A stretch of DNA of 64,000 nt, taken from positions 562,108 to 626,107 of the forward strand of contig NZ_JAJBZH010000001.1 in NCBI RefSeq assembly GCF_020551945.1, given 5' to 3'. Position numbers and translations under genes: made by a program. Below the pieces are notes generated by a model. The model was not told the origin of the DNA. It ran no database searches and saw only the letters and a program-made list of their open reading frames with translations. The DNA comes from Cellulosimicrobium marinum (GTDB taxonomy: Bacteria > Actinomycetota > Actinomycetes > Actinomycetales > Cellulomonadaceae). Of this stretch, positions 7,734-15,878 are shown piece after piece; position 1 is the first letter of the stretch, and every line of letters starts with the position of its first letter.

Positions 7734-9689
7734 GTGGCAGGCCTGATCCGACGCGAGGACGTGGACGCCGTCCGCGACCGCGCACGGATCGACGAGATCG
7801 TCTCCGCGCACGTCACCCTCAAGCCCGCGGGCGTCGGCTCGCTCAAGGGGCTGTGCCCCTTCCACGACGAGCGCTCGCCGTCGTTCCACGTCCGCCCCGG
7901 GGTGGGCCGCTGGCACTGCTTCGGGTGCGGCGAGGGCGGCGACGTCATCTCGTTCGTGCAGAAGGTCGACGGGCTGACGTTCACCGAGGCCGTCGAGTAC
8001 CTCGCGGACCGGGCCGGCGTCCAGCTCCGCTACGAGGAGTCCGGCCGCGGCGGCGGCGCACCTCGCCCCCGCGAGGAGCCCGGTCGTCGCCAGCGGCTCC
8101 TCGAGGCGCACCGCGTCGCGGCGCAGTACTTCGCCGAGCAGCTCGTCGGCCCCGGTGCGGGCGCCGCGCGCGCGTTCCTCGCCGAGCGCAGCTTCGACCG
8201 GGCCGACGCGGAGCGGTTCGGCGTCGGGTACGCCCCCACGGGTTGGGACAACCTGCAACGGCACCTCCAGGGGCGCGGGTTCACGCAGGCCGAGCTCGTC
8301 GCGTCGGGCCTCATGAGCCAGGGGCAGCGCGGCATCTACGACCGGTTCCGCGGCCGCCTCGTGTGGCCCATCCGCGACGTCACGGGCGAGGTCGTCGGCT
8401 TCGGCGCCCGCCGCCTGTACGACGAGGACCAGGGGCCGAAGTACCTCAACACGCCCGAGACCACGCTCTACAAGAAGTCGCACGTGCTGTACGGCATCGA
8501 CCTCGCCAAGCGGGAGATCGCGAAGCAGAAGCGGGTTGTCGTCGTCGAGGGGTACACGGACGTCATGGCGGCCCACCTGTCGGGCGTCACGACGGCGGTC
8601 GCCACGTGCGGCACGGCCTTCGGCACCGACCACGCCCGCATCGTGCGCCGCCTCCTGGGGGACACGACGGCGGGCGGCGGCCTCCAGCTCGCGTCCGGCA
8701 CGTCGCTGGGCGGCGAGGTGATCTTCACGTTCGACGGCGACGCCGCGGGGCAGAAGGCCGCCGTGCGCGCGTTCGGCGAGGACCAGCGTTTCTACGCCCA
8801 GACCTTCGTCGCCGTCGAGGGCGGCGGCATGGACCCGTGCGAGCTGCGCATGGCGCGCGGGCCCGACGCGGTCCGTGCCCTCGTGGACGGGCGGCAGCCG
8901 CTGTTCGAGTTCGTCATCCGCACCACGCTCGCCGGATTCGACCTCGACACGGCCGAGGGCCGCGTCGGCGCCCTGCGCGCCGCAGCGCCCATCGTCGCGG
9001 GCATCCGCGACGCCGCGCTGCGTCCCGAGTACGCCAGGCTCCTCGCCGGGTGGATCGGCACCGACACCGACCGGGTGCGCCGCGAGGTCGCGAACGCGAG
9101 CCGCCGCACCACGCCCGGTCCAGTGCGGCCCACCCGGCCCGGCACGGACGACGGCGCCCCGGCCGGAGGGCCCGACGCCGCGCCGTCGGCCCCCGAGCTC
9201 CCGGCACCCGACCCGCGGGACCCCGTGGCGCGGCGCGAGCGCCTCGCGCTCGTCGCCGTCCTGCAGTACCCGCAGCACGTCCCGCCCGTCTTCGACACGC
9301 TCGACGAGGGCGCGTTCGCCGTGCCCGCGTGGCAGGCCGTGCACGCCGCGATCCGCGCGGCCGGGGGAGTGCGCGACGGCGCGGCCCTGGGTCCGGGACG
9401 CTGGGTCGAGGCCGTCGCGGAGCAGGCCGCGGAGCCCGTGCGCGCGCTCGTCACCCAGCTCGCCGTCGCGCCGCTGCCCGAGGACCGCGAGAGCGTGCTC
9501 GGCGGCTACGTCGCCGGGGTGGTGCGCGGTCTCGTCGACCTCGGCCTCACGCGCCGCATCGCCGACGCGAAGAGCCACCTCCAACGGCTCGACCCGTCCG
9601 CCGACGCGACCGGCTACCAGGACGCCTTCGCCCGGCTGCTCGGGCTCGAGGCCGAGCGTCGCACGCTCCGCGAGGCCGACATCGCCTGA
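7734..9689 (+). CDS. dnaG: DNA primase
   Basis: Replicative primase that lays down RNA primers at the fork, 651 residues. The N-terminal CHC2 zinc ribbon is intact with C41, H44, C62 and C65 (CPFH ... HCFGC). The central TOPRIM catalytic domain shows VVVVEGYTDVMA with E272 and FTFDGDAAGQKAA carrying the acidic metal pair. The RNA-polymerase-like basic region is seen at YLNTPETTLYKKSHVLYGID. The C-terminal helicase-binding region starts near residue 495 after a Pro/Ala-rich linker (GPVRPTRPGTDDGAPAGGPD). The GTG start is fixed by the conserved LIRREDVDAVR N-terminus. A hairpin follows the stop. Confidence 0.97.
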   Translation: MAGLIRREDVDAVRDRARIDEIVSAHVTLKPAGVGSLKGLCPFHDERSPSFHVRPGVGRWHCFGCGEGGDVISFVQKVDGLTFTEAVEYLADRAGVQLRYEESGRGGGAPRPREEPGRRQRLLEAHRVAAQYFAEQLVGPGAGAARAFLAERSFDRADAERFGVGYAPTGWDNLQRHLQGRGFTQAELVASGLMSQGQRGIYDRFRGRLVWPIRDVTGEVVGFGARRLYDEDQGPKYLNTPETTLYKKSHVLYGIDLAKREIAKQKRVVVVEGYTDVMAAHLSGVTTAVATCGTAFGTDHARIVRRLLGDTTAGGGLQLASGTSLGGEVIFTFDGDAAGQKAAVRAFGEDQRFYAQTFVAVEGGGMDPCELRMARGPDAVRALVDGRQPLFEFVIRTTLAGFDLDTAEGRVGALRAAAPIVAGIRDAALRPEYARLLAGWIGTDTDRVRREVANASRRTTPGPVRPTRPGTDDGAPAGGPDAAPSAPELPAPDPRDPVARRERLALVAVLQYPQHVPPVFDTLDEGAFAVPAWQAVHAAIRAAGGVRDGAALGPGRWVEAVAEQAAEPVRALVTQLAVAPLPEDRESVLGGYVAGVVRGLVDLGLTRRIADAKSHLQRLDPSADATGYQDAFARLLGLEAERRTLREADIA

Positions 9690-9742
9690 GGCCGTCGAGC
9701 GACCGTGCCGGGACCGGACGAGGCCGACCCCGGGAACGACGA

Positions 9743-9772
9743 AGCCGGACCGACGAGGACGTCGATCCGGCT
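9743..9772. terminator. Hairpin between dnaG and tRNA-Asn
   Basis: Arms AGCCGGA (9743-9749) and TCCGGCT (9766-9772) enclose a second short GACG/CGTC stem. It lies downstream of both dnaG (+) and the tRNA (-), so it can end both transcripts. There is no U tract, as is usual in high-GC actinobacteria. Confidence 0.5.
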
Positions 9773-9794
9773 GTCGTGCAATGTCGCACCTGGG

Positions 9795-9867
<73 letters not shown>

Positions 9868-9907
9868 CCGTCGGCTGCCACGGCGTTCACCGTGTCGGCC
9901 GGGGAAA

Positions 9908-9913
9908 ACTCTA
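9908..9913 (-). promoter_or_regulatory. -10-like box TAGAGT upstream of tRNA-Asn
   Basis: On the minus strand TAGAGT ends 40 bases before the mature tRNA 5' end, giving a leader of roughly 35 bases that RNase P would remove. It sits just before the stop of the neighbouring minus-strand gene. A -35 was not found. Confidence 0.3.
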
Positions 9914-9919
9914 GCAGGC

Positions 9920-10432
9920 TCAGAGGGGTAGTCCGGACGCCGCCCGGACCCGTCCCTCGGCCGCGTCGACACGGGCAGCGACCTCGGGGTCGTCGAGGTC
10001 CACGCCGGGCTCCGTCACCACCTGGGAGAACAGCGCGCCGTCGGGCCCGCGTCGCACGGCGACCCGTGCGGCGCGCCCGGCGTCGAACGTCACGGTCTCC
10101 GACAGGACCACCGAGGACTGCACCCGCTCGCGCAGCGTCGCGACCAGGGAGGAACGTCGCGCGTCGACCAGGCGGAGCGCGAGCGGGGGAGAGCCGTCCA
10201 CCCACGTCACGGTGATGGTCGACGTCTCGGGCGCGTAGGACGCCCGGTCGACGTCCGACCACGGACGCTCGGAGGCGCCGTCGTCCCGGTCGCTCGTCAT
10301 GAGCGAGGAGCGCGTGGCGACGGCCCACCCGCCGTCGTCCAGCTCGGCGGTCGCGAGCACCCGGTCGCCCGGGGGCAGGTCGAGCGAACGACGCACGTCG
10401 TCGGGGAGCGCGGGGCGGCGGAACCAGGACAC
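9920..10432 (-). CDS. Conserved-looking hypothetical protein, function unknown
   Basis: Soluble protein of 170 residues that I do not recognise by family. It begins VSWFRRPALPDDVRRSLDLPPGDRVLATAELDDGG and looks like an alternating beta-sheet protein (WAVATRSSLM, ITVTWVDGSPPLALRLVD, FDAGRAARVAVRRGPDG). There is no signal peptide, membrane span or cysteine. The GTG at 10432 is chosen because a TACCGT -10 box ends six bases before it and because the longer ATG at 10471 would put the promoter inside the gene. It is divergent from a CAU tRNA and has the same orientation as tRNA-Asn. Many actinobacterial genomes carry a short hypothetical gene beside dnaG and tRNA-Asn; whether this is that gene needs a search. 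Confidence 0.72.
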   Translation of the reverse strand: MSWFRRPALPDDVRRSLDLPPGDRVLATAELDDGGWAVATRSSLMTSDRDDGASERPWSDVDRASYAPETSTITVTWVDGSPPLALRLVDARRSSLVATLRERVQSSVVLSETVTFDAGRAARVAVRRGPDGALFSQVVTEPGVDLDDPEVAARVDAAEGRVRAASGLPL

Positions 10433-10438
10433 GTCCCC

Positions 10439-10444
10439 ACGGTA
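10439..10444 (-). promoter_or_regulatory. -10 box TACCGT, leaderless hypothetical gene
   Basis: On the minus strand TACCGT ends 6 bases before the GTG at 10432. It supports that start over the longer ATG at 10471. Confidence 0.5.
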
Positions 10445-10487
10445 GCCCGTGCCGCGGCGCAGGCCGGGCACGTCGGAGGTCCGGCGG

Positions 10488-10493
10488 TATGCT
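10488..10493 (+). promoter_or_regulatory. -10 box TATGCT of the CAU tRNA
   Basis: TATGCT ends 8 bases before the tRNA 5' end at 10502, the expected distance if the transcript starts at or very near the mature end. Confidence 0.5.
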
Positions 10494-10501
10494 CGCGGCG
10501 C

Positions 10502-10575
10502 GCCCCGTTAGCTCAGCCGGTCAGAGCAGGAGACTCATAATCTCTCGGTCGCGGGTTCAAGTCCTGCACGGGGCA
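10502..10575 (+). tRNA. tRNA with CAT anticodon, probably tRNA-Ile2 (lysidine-modified)
   Basis: 74-base cloverleaf: acceptor GCCCCGT pairs with ACGGGGC, discriminator A, CCA not encoded. The anticodon loop is CTCATAA, so gene finders will call it Met. It lacks the initiator features (three G-C pairs at the end of the anticodon stem and an unpaired first base). The body matches E. coli ileX from memory rather than metT: AGG.GACTCATAATC.CT, a G-U pair at the top of the anticodon stem, and GGTCGC.GGTTCAAGTCC.GCA. I therefore favour the AUA-reading tRNA-Ile whose C34 is converted by TilS. Confidence 0.9.
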
Positions 10576-10597
10576 CCGGTCGTCGGCCTGGAGCCGC

Positions 10598-11113
10598 TCA
10601 CGCGGTGACGGGTGCGGCGTCTCCGTCGAGGTCGCGCACGCGGCGGGCGGGGACGCCGACGTAGAGACCGTCGGGCTCGGTGTCGGCGGTCACGACGGCG
10701 CCGGCGCCGAGCACGCATCCCGGCGCGACGGTCACGCCGGGGAGGATCGTCACGCCCGACCCGACCCAGCACCCGTCGCCGATGGTCACGGGTGCCGTCA
10801 CCCAGGGTCCGCCGCGCGACGCGCGCGGGCCGACGTCGTGGGTGGCGGTGAGGATGCGCACGTGGTCCGCGATGCCGACCCCGGCCCCGATGCGGACCTC
10901 GGCCGCCGTGTCGACGTAGACGTGGTGGTTGATCCACGTGCCGTCGCCGATGGTGAGCGGTCCGTCGTGGCTCACGAAGAAGCCCGTCGCGACGTCGGCG
11001 TCCCCCTCGAAGGTCACGCCGGCACGGCGCAGCACGCGCAACCGGGTCGCGCGGCGCAGCAGCGGGACGTTGGCGAGCGCCACGAGGGTCTCTCTCCTGC
11101 GGGATCGCGCCAT
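10598..11113 (-). CDS. Left-handed beta-helix acyltransferase (NodL/LacA/maa family)
   Basis: Soluble O-acetyltransferase of 171 residues, transferring an acetyl group from acetyl-CoA to a sugar or similar acceptor. Hexapeptide repeats ([LIV]-G-x4) run from about residue 50 to 155: LTIGDGTWINHHVYVD, VRIGAGVGIADHV, VTIGDGCWVGSGVTILPG, VTVAPGCVLGAGAVVT. The catalytic histidine of the family corresponds to ILTATHDVGPR. It closes with GVPARRVRDL, typical of maltose O-acetyltransferase relatives. The ATG at 11113 has CACACT seven bases upstream. It stands next to an acyltransferase-3 membrane protein in the same orientation 54 bases upstream, suggesting a shared role in decorating surface or exported glycans. 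Confidence 0.87.
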   Translation of the reverse strand: MARSRRRETLVALANVPLLRRATRLRVLRRAGVTFEGDADVATGFFVSHDGPLTIGDGTWINHHVYVDTAAEVRIGAGVGIADHVRILTATHDVGPRASRGGPWVTAPVTIGDGCWVGSGVTILPGVTVAPGCVLGAGAVVTADTEPDGLYVGVPARRVRDLDGDAAPVTA

Positions 11114-11120
11114 GGCGCCC

Positions 11121-11126
11121 AGTGTG
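11121..11126 (-). promoter_or_regulatory. -10-like box CACACT, leaderless acyltransferase
   Basis: On the minus strand CACACT ends 7 bases before the ATG at 11113. Confidence 0.35.
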
Positions 11127-11166
11127 CCGAGGAGCGGGGTCCGCTGTCAGCGTCCGGGCGGACGAT

Positions 11167-12294
11167 TCACCCGCGGAGCGCCGCGGAGCGCTCGGGCGCC
11201 TGGACGGGCCGCCCCTCTCCCAGGTCGGGTCCTCGGCGCAGGTCGCGGTCGAGCGCGCGACGCAGCCGCGGGCCGAACGGGCGCTCGACCAGCCGGTGGA
11301 TCGCGAGGGCGAGCAGCAGGCAGGTCGCGCTCGCGAGGGCGAGCGTCGCCCAGCCCGGCAACGACGTGTGCACGGACTCGATGACCCACCGCCCCCAGGA
11401 GGAGTGCACGAGGTAGAGCGGGTACGTGAGCGCGCCGAGCGCCGTCGGCCAGCCCCACGACAGGTGACGCAGCGGGGTGAGGACCGCGGCGGCGACGATG
11501 ACGAAGCACAGGACGATCGCCGTCCAGTACGTCGCCGGACCGAGCGCGAGGTCGGTGCTGTTCTCGATCCGTACCGCCTGGATGCGGCCGGAGTGCGCGG
11601 CGGCGAGCGCGACGTCGAGCCCGAGCGCGAGCCACAGGGCGGGCGAGCGCGGCTCGCGCGTGAGCATGAAGAGCACCATGCCGCCCGCGAAGAGGGGAGC
11701 GTCGGCGGCGACGAGCACGTTCGCGAGGAGGTCGGAGCCGGTCTGCGTCGCGACGGCACCGGCGACCGGCCACAGCGTGACGAACGCGAGGAGCCTGCCC
11801 CGGGTGAGGCCCACCGCGAGGAGGAGCCCGACGAGGACGTAGAAGCGCAGCTCGGACCAGAGTGTCCAGTAGACGGCCTCGACGTCCTCGATCCCGAACG
11901 CCCGCTGCACCATGGTGAGGTTCATGACCGCCTGCGGCAGGTCGACGTCCCGCCGTCCGGGCATGACGACGACCAGGAGCAGCAGCGTCACGAGGACGGC
12001 CGCCCAGTAGGCGGGGAAGAGGCGCCCGGCCCGCGAGGCGACGAAGCCGCGCACGTCGCGACCCCAGGCGGTCATGAGGATGACGAAGCCGCTGATCACG
12101 AAGAAGAGCTGGACGCCGAACGACCCGAACGCGGCCACCTGCTGGACCCCCGGCATCACCTCGCTGGTGCGCCCGCCCCAGGCGTGGTGGTTGACGGCGA
12201 CGAAGTGGTAGAGGAGCACCGCTGCTGCTGCCGCGAAACGGAGCCCGTCGAGGGCCACGAGGCGCGAGGGTGTCGGTGACGTCTGCTCGGACAT
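11167..12294 (-). CDS. Acyltransferase family 3 membrane protein (OafA/YrhL type)
   Basis: Integral membrane O-acyltransferase of 375 residues with about ten membrane helices, moving acyl groups from the cytoplasm to extracellular sugars. It opens with the family signature: RLVALDGLRFAAAAAVLLYHF (catalytic His in YHF) and GSFGVQLFFVISGFVI, followed by the R-x10-R-type region around FVASRAGRLFPAYWAA. Length is that of a stand-alone membrane domain, without the C-terminal SGNH domain of OafA. The ATG at 12294 has a TAACGT -10 box and a small inverted repeat just upstream. It lies directly upstream of a soluble hexapeptide acyltransferase on the same strand. Confidence 0.9.
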   Translation of the reverse strand: MSEQTSPTPSRLVALDGLRFAAAAAVLLYHFVAVNHHAWGGRTSEVMPGVQQVAAFGSFGVQLFFVISGFVILMTAWGRDVRGFVASRAGRLFPAYWAAVLVTLLLLVVVMPGRRDVDLPQAVMNLTMVQRAFGIEDVEAVYWTLWSELRFYVLVGLLLAVGLTRGRLLAFVTLWPVAGAVATQTGSDLLANVLVAADAPLFAGGMVLFMLTREPRSPALWLALGLDVALAAAHSGRIQAVRIENSTDLALGPATYWTAIVLCFVIVAAAVLTPLRHLSWGWPTALGALTYPLYLVHSSWGRWVIESVHTSLPGWATLALASATCLLLALAIHRLVERPFGPRLRRALDRDLRRGPDLGEGRPVQAPERSAALRG

Positions 12295-12301
12295 CTGCGC
12301 G

Positions 12302-12316
12302 ACGTTACCAAAACGT
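12302..12316 (-). promoter_or_regulatory. -10 box TAACGT within an ACGTT-N5-AACGT inverted repeat
   Basis: On the minus strand TAACGT (12302-12307) ends 7 bases before the acyltransferase ATG. It is embedded in the dyad ACGTT (12302-12306) / AACGT (12312-12316), so a protein bound here would cover the -10. The rest of the 135-base divergent gap to the DUF1206 gene shows no other clear signal. Confidence 0.4.
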
Positions 12317-12429
12317 GATCAACGCGCCCTGTCGACGGCCCACGACGTGCGACGAGCCCCGGCTGCTGCCAGGGTGTCCGGGCCGGACGACCCGGCGGGC
12401 GCCCCGGCGCCCCGAGCGGAGGAGGACCA

Positions 12430-13236
12430 GTGGCATCGAGCATGAGCTCGGCAGGCAAGTCGGGGGCGCGCAGCGCCCGGAGCAGCAAGACGCTCGAGAT
12501 GCTGGCACGCGCCGGCTACGCCGTGAGCGGCGTGCTGCACCTCGTCGTGGGCGTGCTCGCCGTCCAGGTGGCGACCGGGTCGGCGTCGAGCGAGGAGGCG
12601 AGCCAGACGGGTGCGCTCGCCGCCATCGCCGAGACGCCGGGTGGATCGGCGCTCCTGTGGTTCGCCGTCGTCGCGTTCGCGGCGCTCGGCCTGTGGCAGC
12701 TCACCGTCGCGCTCAGCGGCTCCCCGAAGACGTCCGACCGCCTGAAGGCCGTCGGCAAGGCCCTCGTCTACCTCGCGCTCGGCGCGCTCGCCGTGCAGGT
12801 CGTGACCGGCGCGTCGAGCGGGTCCGGCCAGGAGGAGAGCTTCACCGCCCGCCTCATGCAGAACCCGGGCGGCGTGCTCGTCGTCGGCGCGGTCGGCGTC
12901 GGGATCGTCGTCGCCGGCGTCTACCACGTCGTCAAGGGCTGGAAGAAGAAGTTTCTCCAGGACCTGCGCGGCGGGACGGGCGGCACCGTCGGCACCGCCG
13001 TCGTCCAGCTCGGCCGCGTCGGCTACATCGCCAAGGGGGTCGCGCTCGGCGTCCTCGGCGCCCTGTTCGTCGTGGCCGCCGTGCAGAACGACCCCGAGCA
13101 GGCCGGAGGCCTCGACGCCGCCTTCGCGACCGTCGCCGCGCAGCCCTTCGGGACCGCACTCCTCGTCGCCATCGGGCTCGGCTTCGCCGCCTACGGGCTC
13201 TACTCGTTCGCCCGGGCGCGGTACGCCCGGATGTGA
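12430..13236 (+). CDS. DUF1206 membrane protein
   Basis: Membrane protein of 268 residues built from three copies of the two-helix DUF1206 repeat. Repeat one starts at [20 protein letters not shown], repeat two at [20 protein letters not shown] and repeat three at [20 protein letters not shown]; each carries the G-Y/F/L-x-x-x-G pattern, giving six spans. The first 25 residues are hydrophilic and Ser/Lys-rich. The molecular role of DUF1206 is unknown. The GTG at 12430 has a strong GGAGGAGGACC ribosome site. A 14-bp hairpin follows the stop. Confidence 0.88.
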   Translation: MASSMSSAGKSGARSARSSKTLEMLARAGYAVSGVLHLVVGVLAVQVATGSASSEEASQTGALAAIAETPGGSALLWFAVVAFAALGLWQLTVALSGSPKTSDRLKAVGKALVYLALGALAVQVVTGASSGSGQEESFTARLMQNPGGVLVVGAVGVGIVVAGVYHVVKGWKKKFLQDLRGGTGGTVGTAVVQLGRVGYIAKGVALGVLGALFVVAAVQNDPEQAGGLDAAFATVAAQPFGTALLVAIGLGFAAYGLYSFARARYARM

Positions 13237-13244
13237 CGCGCACC

Positions 13245-13278
13245 CTGCGGCGGCGCCCCAGCACGGGCGCCGCCGCAG
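13245..13278 (+). terminator. 14-bp hairpin after the DUF1206 gene
   Basis: Arms 13245-13258 and 13265-13278 (CTGCGGCGGCGCCC and its complement) pair perfectly around a six-base loop, eight bases after the stop and before the peptide deformylase promoter. Confidence 0.7.
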
Positions 13279-13291
13279 CGCGTCGGCGTGG

Positions 13292-13297
13292 AAGAAT
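13292..13297 (+). promoter_or_regulatory. -10-like box AAGAAT, leaderless def
   Basis: AAGAAT ends 6 bases before the def ATG at 13304. No ribosome site lies between. Confidence 0.4.
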
Positions 13298-13303
13298 GCG
13301 GGC

Positions 13304-13789
13304 ATGGCGATGAGAGAGATCCGCACCATCCCGGACCCCGTGCTCCGCACCCCCTGCGACGAGATCACCACGATCGACGAGCGCGTCCGCTCGCTCGTCG
13401 CCGACCTCGTCGAGACCGTGGACCACGAGGGCCGGGCCGGGCTCGCCGCCAACCAGATCGGCGTGAACCTGCGCGCGTTCTCCTGGAACATCGACGACGA
13501 GATTGGGTACGTGCTCAACCCGCGGATCGTCGAGCTCTCCGACGACTACCAGGACGGCGACGAGGGCTGCCTCTCGGTCCCCGACCTGTGGTACCCGACC
13601 CGCCGCGCCTGGTACGCCCGCGTCGTCGGGACCGACCTCGACGGCAACGAGGTCGTCGTGGAAGGTACCGAGCTCATGGCCCGCTGCCTCCAGCACGAGT
13701 GCGACCACCTCGACGGCATGCTCTACCTCGACCGCCTCGACCGGTCGGTCCGCAAGAAGGCGATGCGCGCCCTGCGCGAGCACCTCTGA
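13304..13789 (+). CDS. def: Peptide deformylase
   Basis: Removes the formyl group from the N-terminal methionine of nascent proteins; 161 residues, a type I/III-like length. All three active-site motifs are present: GLAANQIG (motif 1), EGCLSVPD with the metal-ligand Cys (motif 2) and Q130-H131-E132-C133-D134-H135 (QHECDHLDG, motif 3) carrying two metal histidines and the catalytic Glu. Methionine aminopeptidase (map), the next enzyme in N-terminal processing, lies about 25 kb away in this window. It starts at ATG with an -10-like box at leaderless distance. Confidence 0.96.
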   Translation: MAMREIRTIPDPVLRTPCDEITTIDERVRSLVADLVETVDHEGRAGLAANQIGVNLRAFSWNIDDEIGYVLNPRIVELSDDYQDGDEGCLSVPDLWYPTRRAWYARVVGTDLDGNEVVVEGTELMARCLQHECDHLDGMLYLDRLDRSVRKKAMRALREHL

Positions 13790-13957
13790 CACCGGCGGGC
13801 GTCCCCGCCCGACCCGTTTCCCGGCACGCGGGCGCGGATCCCTCGCGCGACGCCGCGACGTCGGGCAAGATGAGCACGAGACACGCCGCGACACGCTGTG
13901 CCACCACCCTCGGTGAGGACGTTGGGGAAGACGGAACCTCGACCTAGGGAGGCAGAC

Positions 13958-14458
13958 ATGGCCGGTGCCATCACCCGCGGTGTTCTTTACGTGCACTCAG
14001 CACCGCGTGCTCTGTGCCCGCACATGGAGTGGGCGGCGGGCAACGTCCTCGGCGTGCGCGTCGCCCTGGACTGGACCGAGCAGCCCGCGGCGCGCGGACT
14101 GTACCGGGCCGAGCACTCGTGGCAGGGCGCGCAGGGAACGGGCGCGCGGCTCGCGTCCGCGCTGCGCGGCTGGTCCCACCTGCGGTACGAGGTCACCGAG
14201 GAGCCGAGCCACGGCGTCGACGGCGGCCGCTGGTCGCACACGCCCGACCTCGGGATCTTCCACGCCGCGACCGACGTGCACGGCAACATCGTCGTACCCG
14301 AGGACCGGGTCCGGGCCGCGCTCGACCAGGCCCAGGACCCCCGGGCGATGCGCGACGCGCTGCACCTCGCCCTCGGCAAGGCGTGGGACGACGAGCTCGA
14401 GCCGTTCCGCTACGCCGGCGCCGGCGCCCCCGTGCGCTGGCTGCACCGCGTGGGCTGA
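13958..14458 (+). CDS. DUF3145 family protein
   Basis: Actinobacteria-specific protein of 166 residues. It is recognised by its N-terminus TRGVLYVHSAPRALCPHMEW, followed by WAAGNVLGVRVALDWTEQP, and by WSHTPDLGIFHAATDVHGNIVV. The biochemical role is unknown. From memory this gene is regularly found next to the fab operon in actinobacteria; here it is convergent with fabF, which supports a link to fatty-acid synthesis. The ATG at 13958 has an AGGGAGG site seven bases upstream. A longer frame back to 13898 is rejected on that ground. The 168 bases between def and this gene hold only a possible CAAGAT -10-like box near 13865. Confidence 0.9.
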   Translation: MAGAITRGVLYVHSAPRALCPHMEWAAGNVLGVRVALDWTEQPAARGLYRAEHSWQGAQGTGARLASALRGWSHLRYEVTEEPSHGVDGGRWSHTPDLGIFHAATDVHGNIVVPEDRVRAALDQAQDPRAMRDALHLALGKAWDDELEPFRYAGAGAPVRWLHRVG

Positions 14459-14478
14459 GCGGACACCGCACGACGGCG

Positions 14479-14514
14479 CGAGGCCGCCTCCCCAGGTCGG
14501 GGGAGGCGGCCTCG
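14479..14514. terminator. 15-bp bidirectional hairpin between DUF3145 and fabF
   Basis: Perfect stem 14479-14493 / 14500-14514 (CGAGGCCGCCTCCCC and its complement) with a six-base loop, placed between two convergent genes. Confidence 0.8.
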
Positions 14515-14536
14515 TCGCGTGCGGGCGGCGGAACCG

Positions 14537-15781
14537 TCAGGCGTTCGTCACCGCGAGCGCCACGTTGTGACCACCGAAGCCGAACGAGTTGTTGATCGCG
14601 ACGACGTCGCCCGTGGGCAGCGGCGAGGGGGTGTCGCGCACCAGCGGGACCTGGAGCTCCGGGTCGGGGTTGGCCACGTTGATCGTCGGCGGGGCGAGCC
14701 GCTCCGCCACGGCTTTGATCGTGAAGATCGACTCCAGCGCGCCCGCACCACCGAGCAGGTGACCCGTCATCGACTTCGTCGCCGAGAGCTGGACGTGGTC
14801 GGCGTCGTCCCCGAGGAGCGACCGGATCGACCGGGTCTCGGTGAGGTCGCCGACCTTGGTCGACGTCGCGTGCGCGTTGACGTGCACCACGTCCCGACCG
14901 GTCGCGCCCGCCTCCTCCAGCGCACGCCGCATCGCGGCGACCTGACCGCGACCGTCGGGGTCGGGCGACGTGATGTGGTAGGCGTCGGCCGACAGGCCGA
15001 CGCCGGCGATCCGCGCGTACACGCGCGCCCCGCGGGCGGCTGCGTGCTCCGCGCTCTCCAGCACGACGACGCCCGCGCCCTCGCCGAGCACGAACCCGTC
15101 ACGGTCGACGTCGTACGGGCGGGACGCGCCCTGCGGGTCGTCGTTGCGCAGCGACAGCGTGCGCGACGCGGCGAACGCCGCGACCGGCATCGGGTGGATG
15201 GTCGCCTCGGTGCCGCCCGCGACGACGACGTCCGCGCGGCCGGCGCGGATCATGTCGACGCCGTAGCCGATCGCCTCCGCGCCGGAGGCGCACGCCGAGA
15301 CCAGCGCGTGCGCGCCGGCGCGGGCGCCGAGCTCCAGCGAGACGTACGCGGTGGGGGAGTTCGGCATGAGCATGGGCACCGTCATCGGGAGCATGCGGCG
15401 GGCGCCGCGCTCGCGCAGCGTGTCCCAGCCGTCGAGCGTGGTCCAGATGCCGCCGATGCCCGACGACACGACGGTGCCGAGGCGGTCGCCGTCGACCTCG
15501 GGGGTGCCCGCGTCGGCCCAGGCCTCGCGGGCAGCGATGATCGCGTACTGCGTCGAGGGGTCCATGCGCTTGATCTCGGGGCGCGCGAGGACCTCCTCGG
15601 GCTTGACCTTGATCGTCGCGGCGAAGGTCACGGGGATCTCGTAGCGCTCGGACCAGTCGTTGTCGAGCGTGCGCGCCCCGGACTCGCCGGCGAGCGCCGC
15701 CGCCCACGTCGTGGGCACGTCCCCGCCGAGCGGCGTGGTGGCGCCGAGGCCGGTGACGACGACTTCAGGGACGGCAGACAT
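14537..15781 (-). CDS. fabF: 3-oxoacyl-ACP synthase II (KAS II)
   Basis: Elongating condensing enzyme of type II fatty-acid synthesis, 414 residues. It condenses malonyl-ACP with acyl-ACP. The catalytic triad is complete: C164 in VSACASGAEA, H304 in VNAHATSTKVGD and H341 in MTGHLLGGAG, with K336 in SATKS. Last gene of the fabD-fabH-acpP-fabF run. It is separated from acpP by 97 bases holding two strong hairpins, which may make fabF message scarcer than acpP message. The ATG at 15781 follows a GAGGAGCTCCCC site. Downstream is a strong bidirectional terminator. Confidence 0.96.
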   Translation of the reverse strand: MSAVPEVVVTGLGATTPLGGDVPTTWAAALAGESGARTLDNDWSERYEIPVTFAATIKVKPEEVLARPEIKRMDPSTQYAIIAAREAWADAGTPEVDGDRLGTVVSSGIGGIWTTLDGWDTLRERGARRMLPMTVPMLMPNSPTAYVSLELGARAGAHALVSACASGAEAIGYGVDMIRAGRADVVVAGGTEATIHPMPVAAFAASRTLSLRNDDPQGASRPYDVDRDGFVLGEGAGVVVLESAEHAAARGARVYARIAGVGLSADAYHITSPDPDGRGQVAAMRRALEEAGATGRDVVHVNAHATSTKVGDLTETRSIRSLLGDDADHVQLSATKSMTGHLLGGAGALESIFTIKAVAERLAPPTINVANPDPELQVPLVRDTPSPLPTGDVVAINNSFGFGGHNVALAVTNA

Positions 15782-15818
15782 GGGGAGCTCCTCGAGGGGT
15801 GGTCGGTCGACGTGGGGA

Positions 15819-15871
15819 CGGACGGGTCGGCGGGGTGCCGCCGACCCGTCCGCGCTGCCTGCCGCGGCAGG
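15819..15871 (-). promoter_or_regulatory. Two adjacent hairpins between acpP and fabF (possible attenuator or processing site)
   Basis: A 15-bp perfect stem (15819-15833 / 15838-15852, four-base loop) is followed by a 14-base palindrome CCTGCCGCGGCAGG (15858-15871). On the transcribed minus strand the palindrome comes first, eight bases after the acpP stop. They look like an intra-operon partial terminator or an mRNA stabiliser for acpP. Confidence 0.6.
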
Positions 15872-15878
15872 CGGGTGC

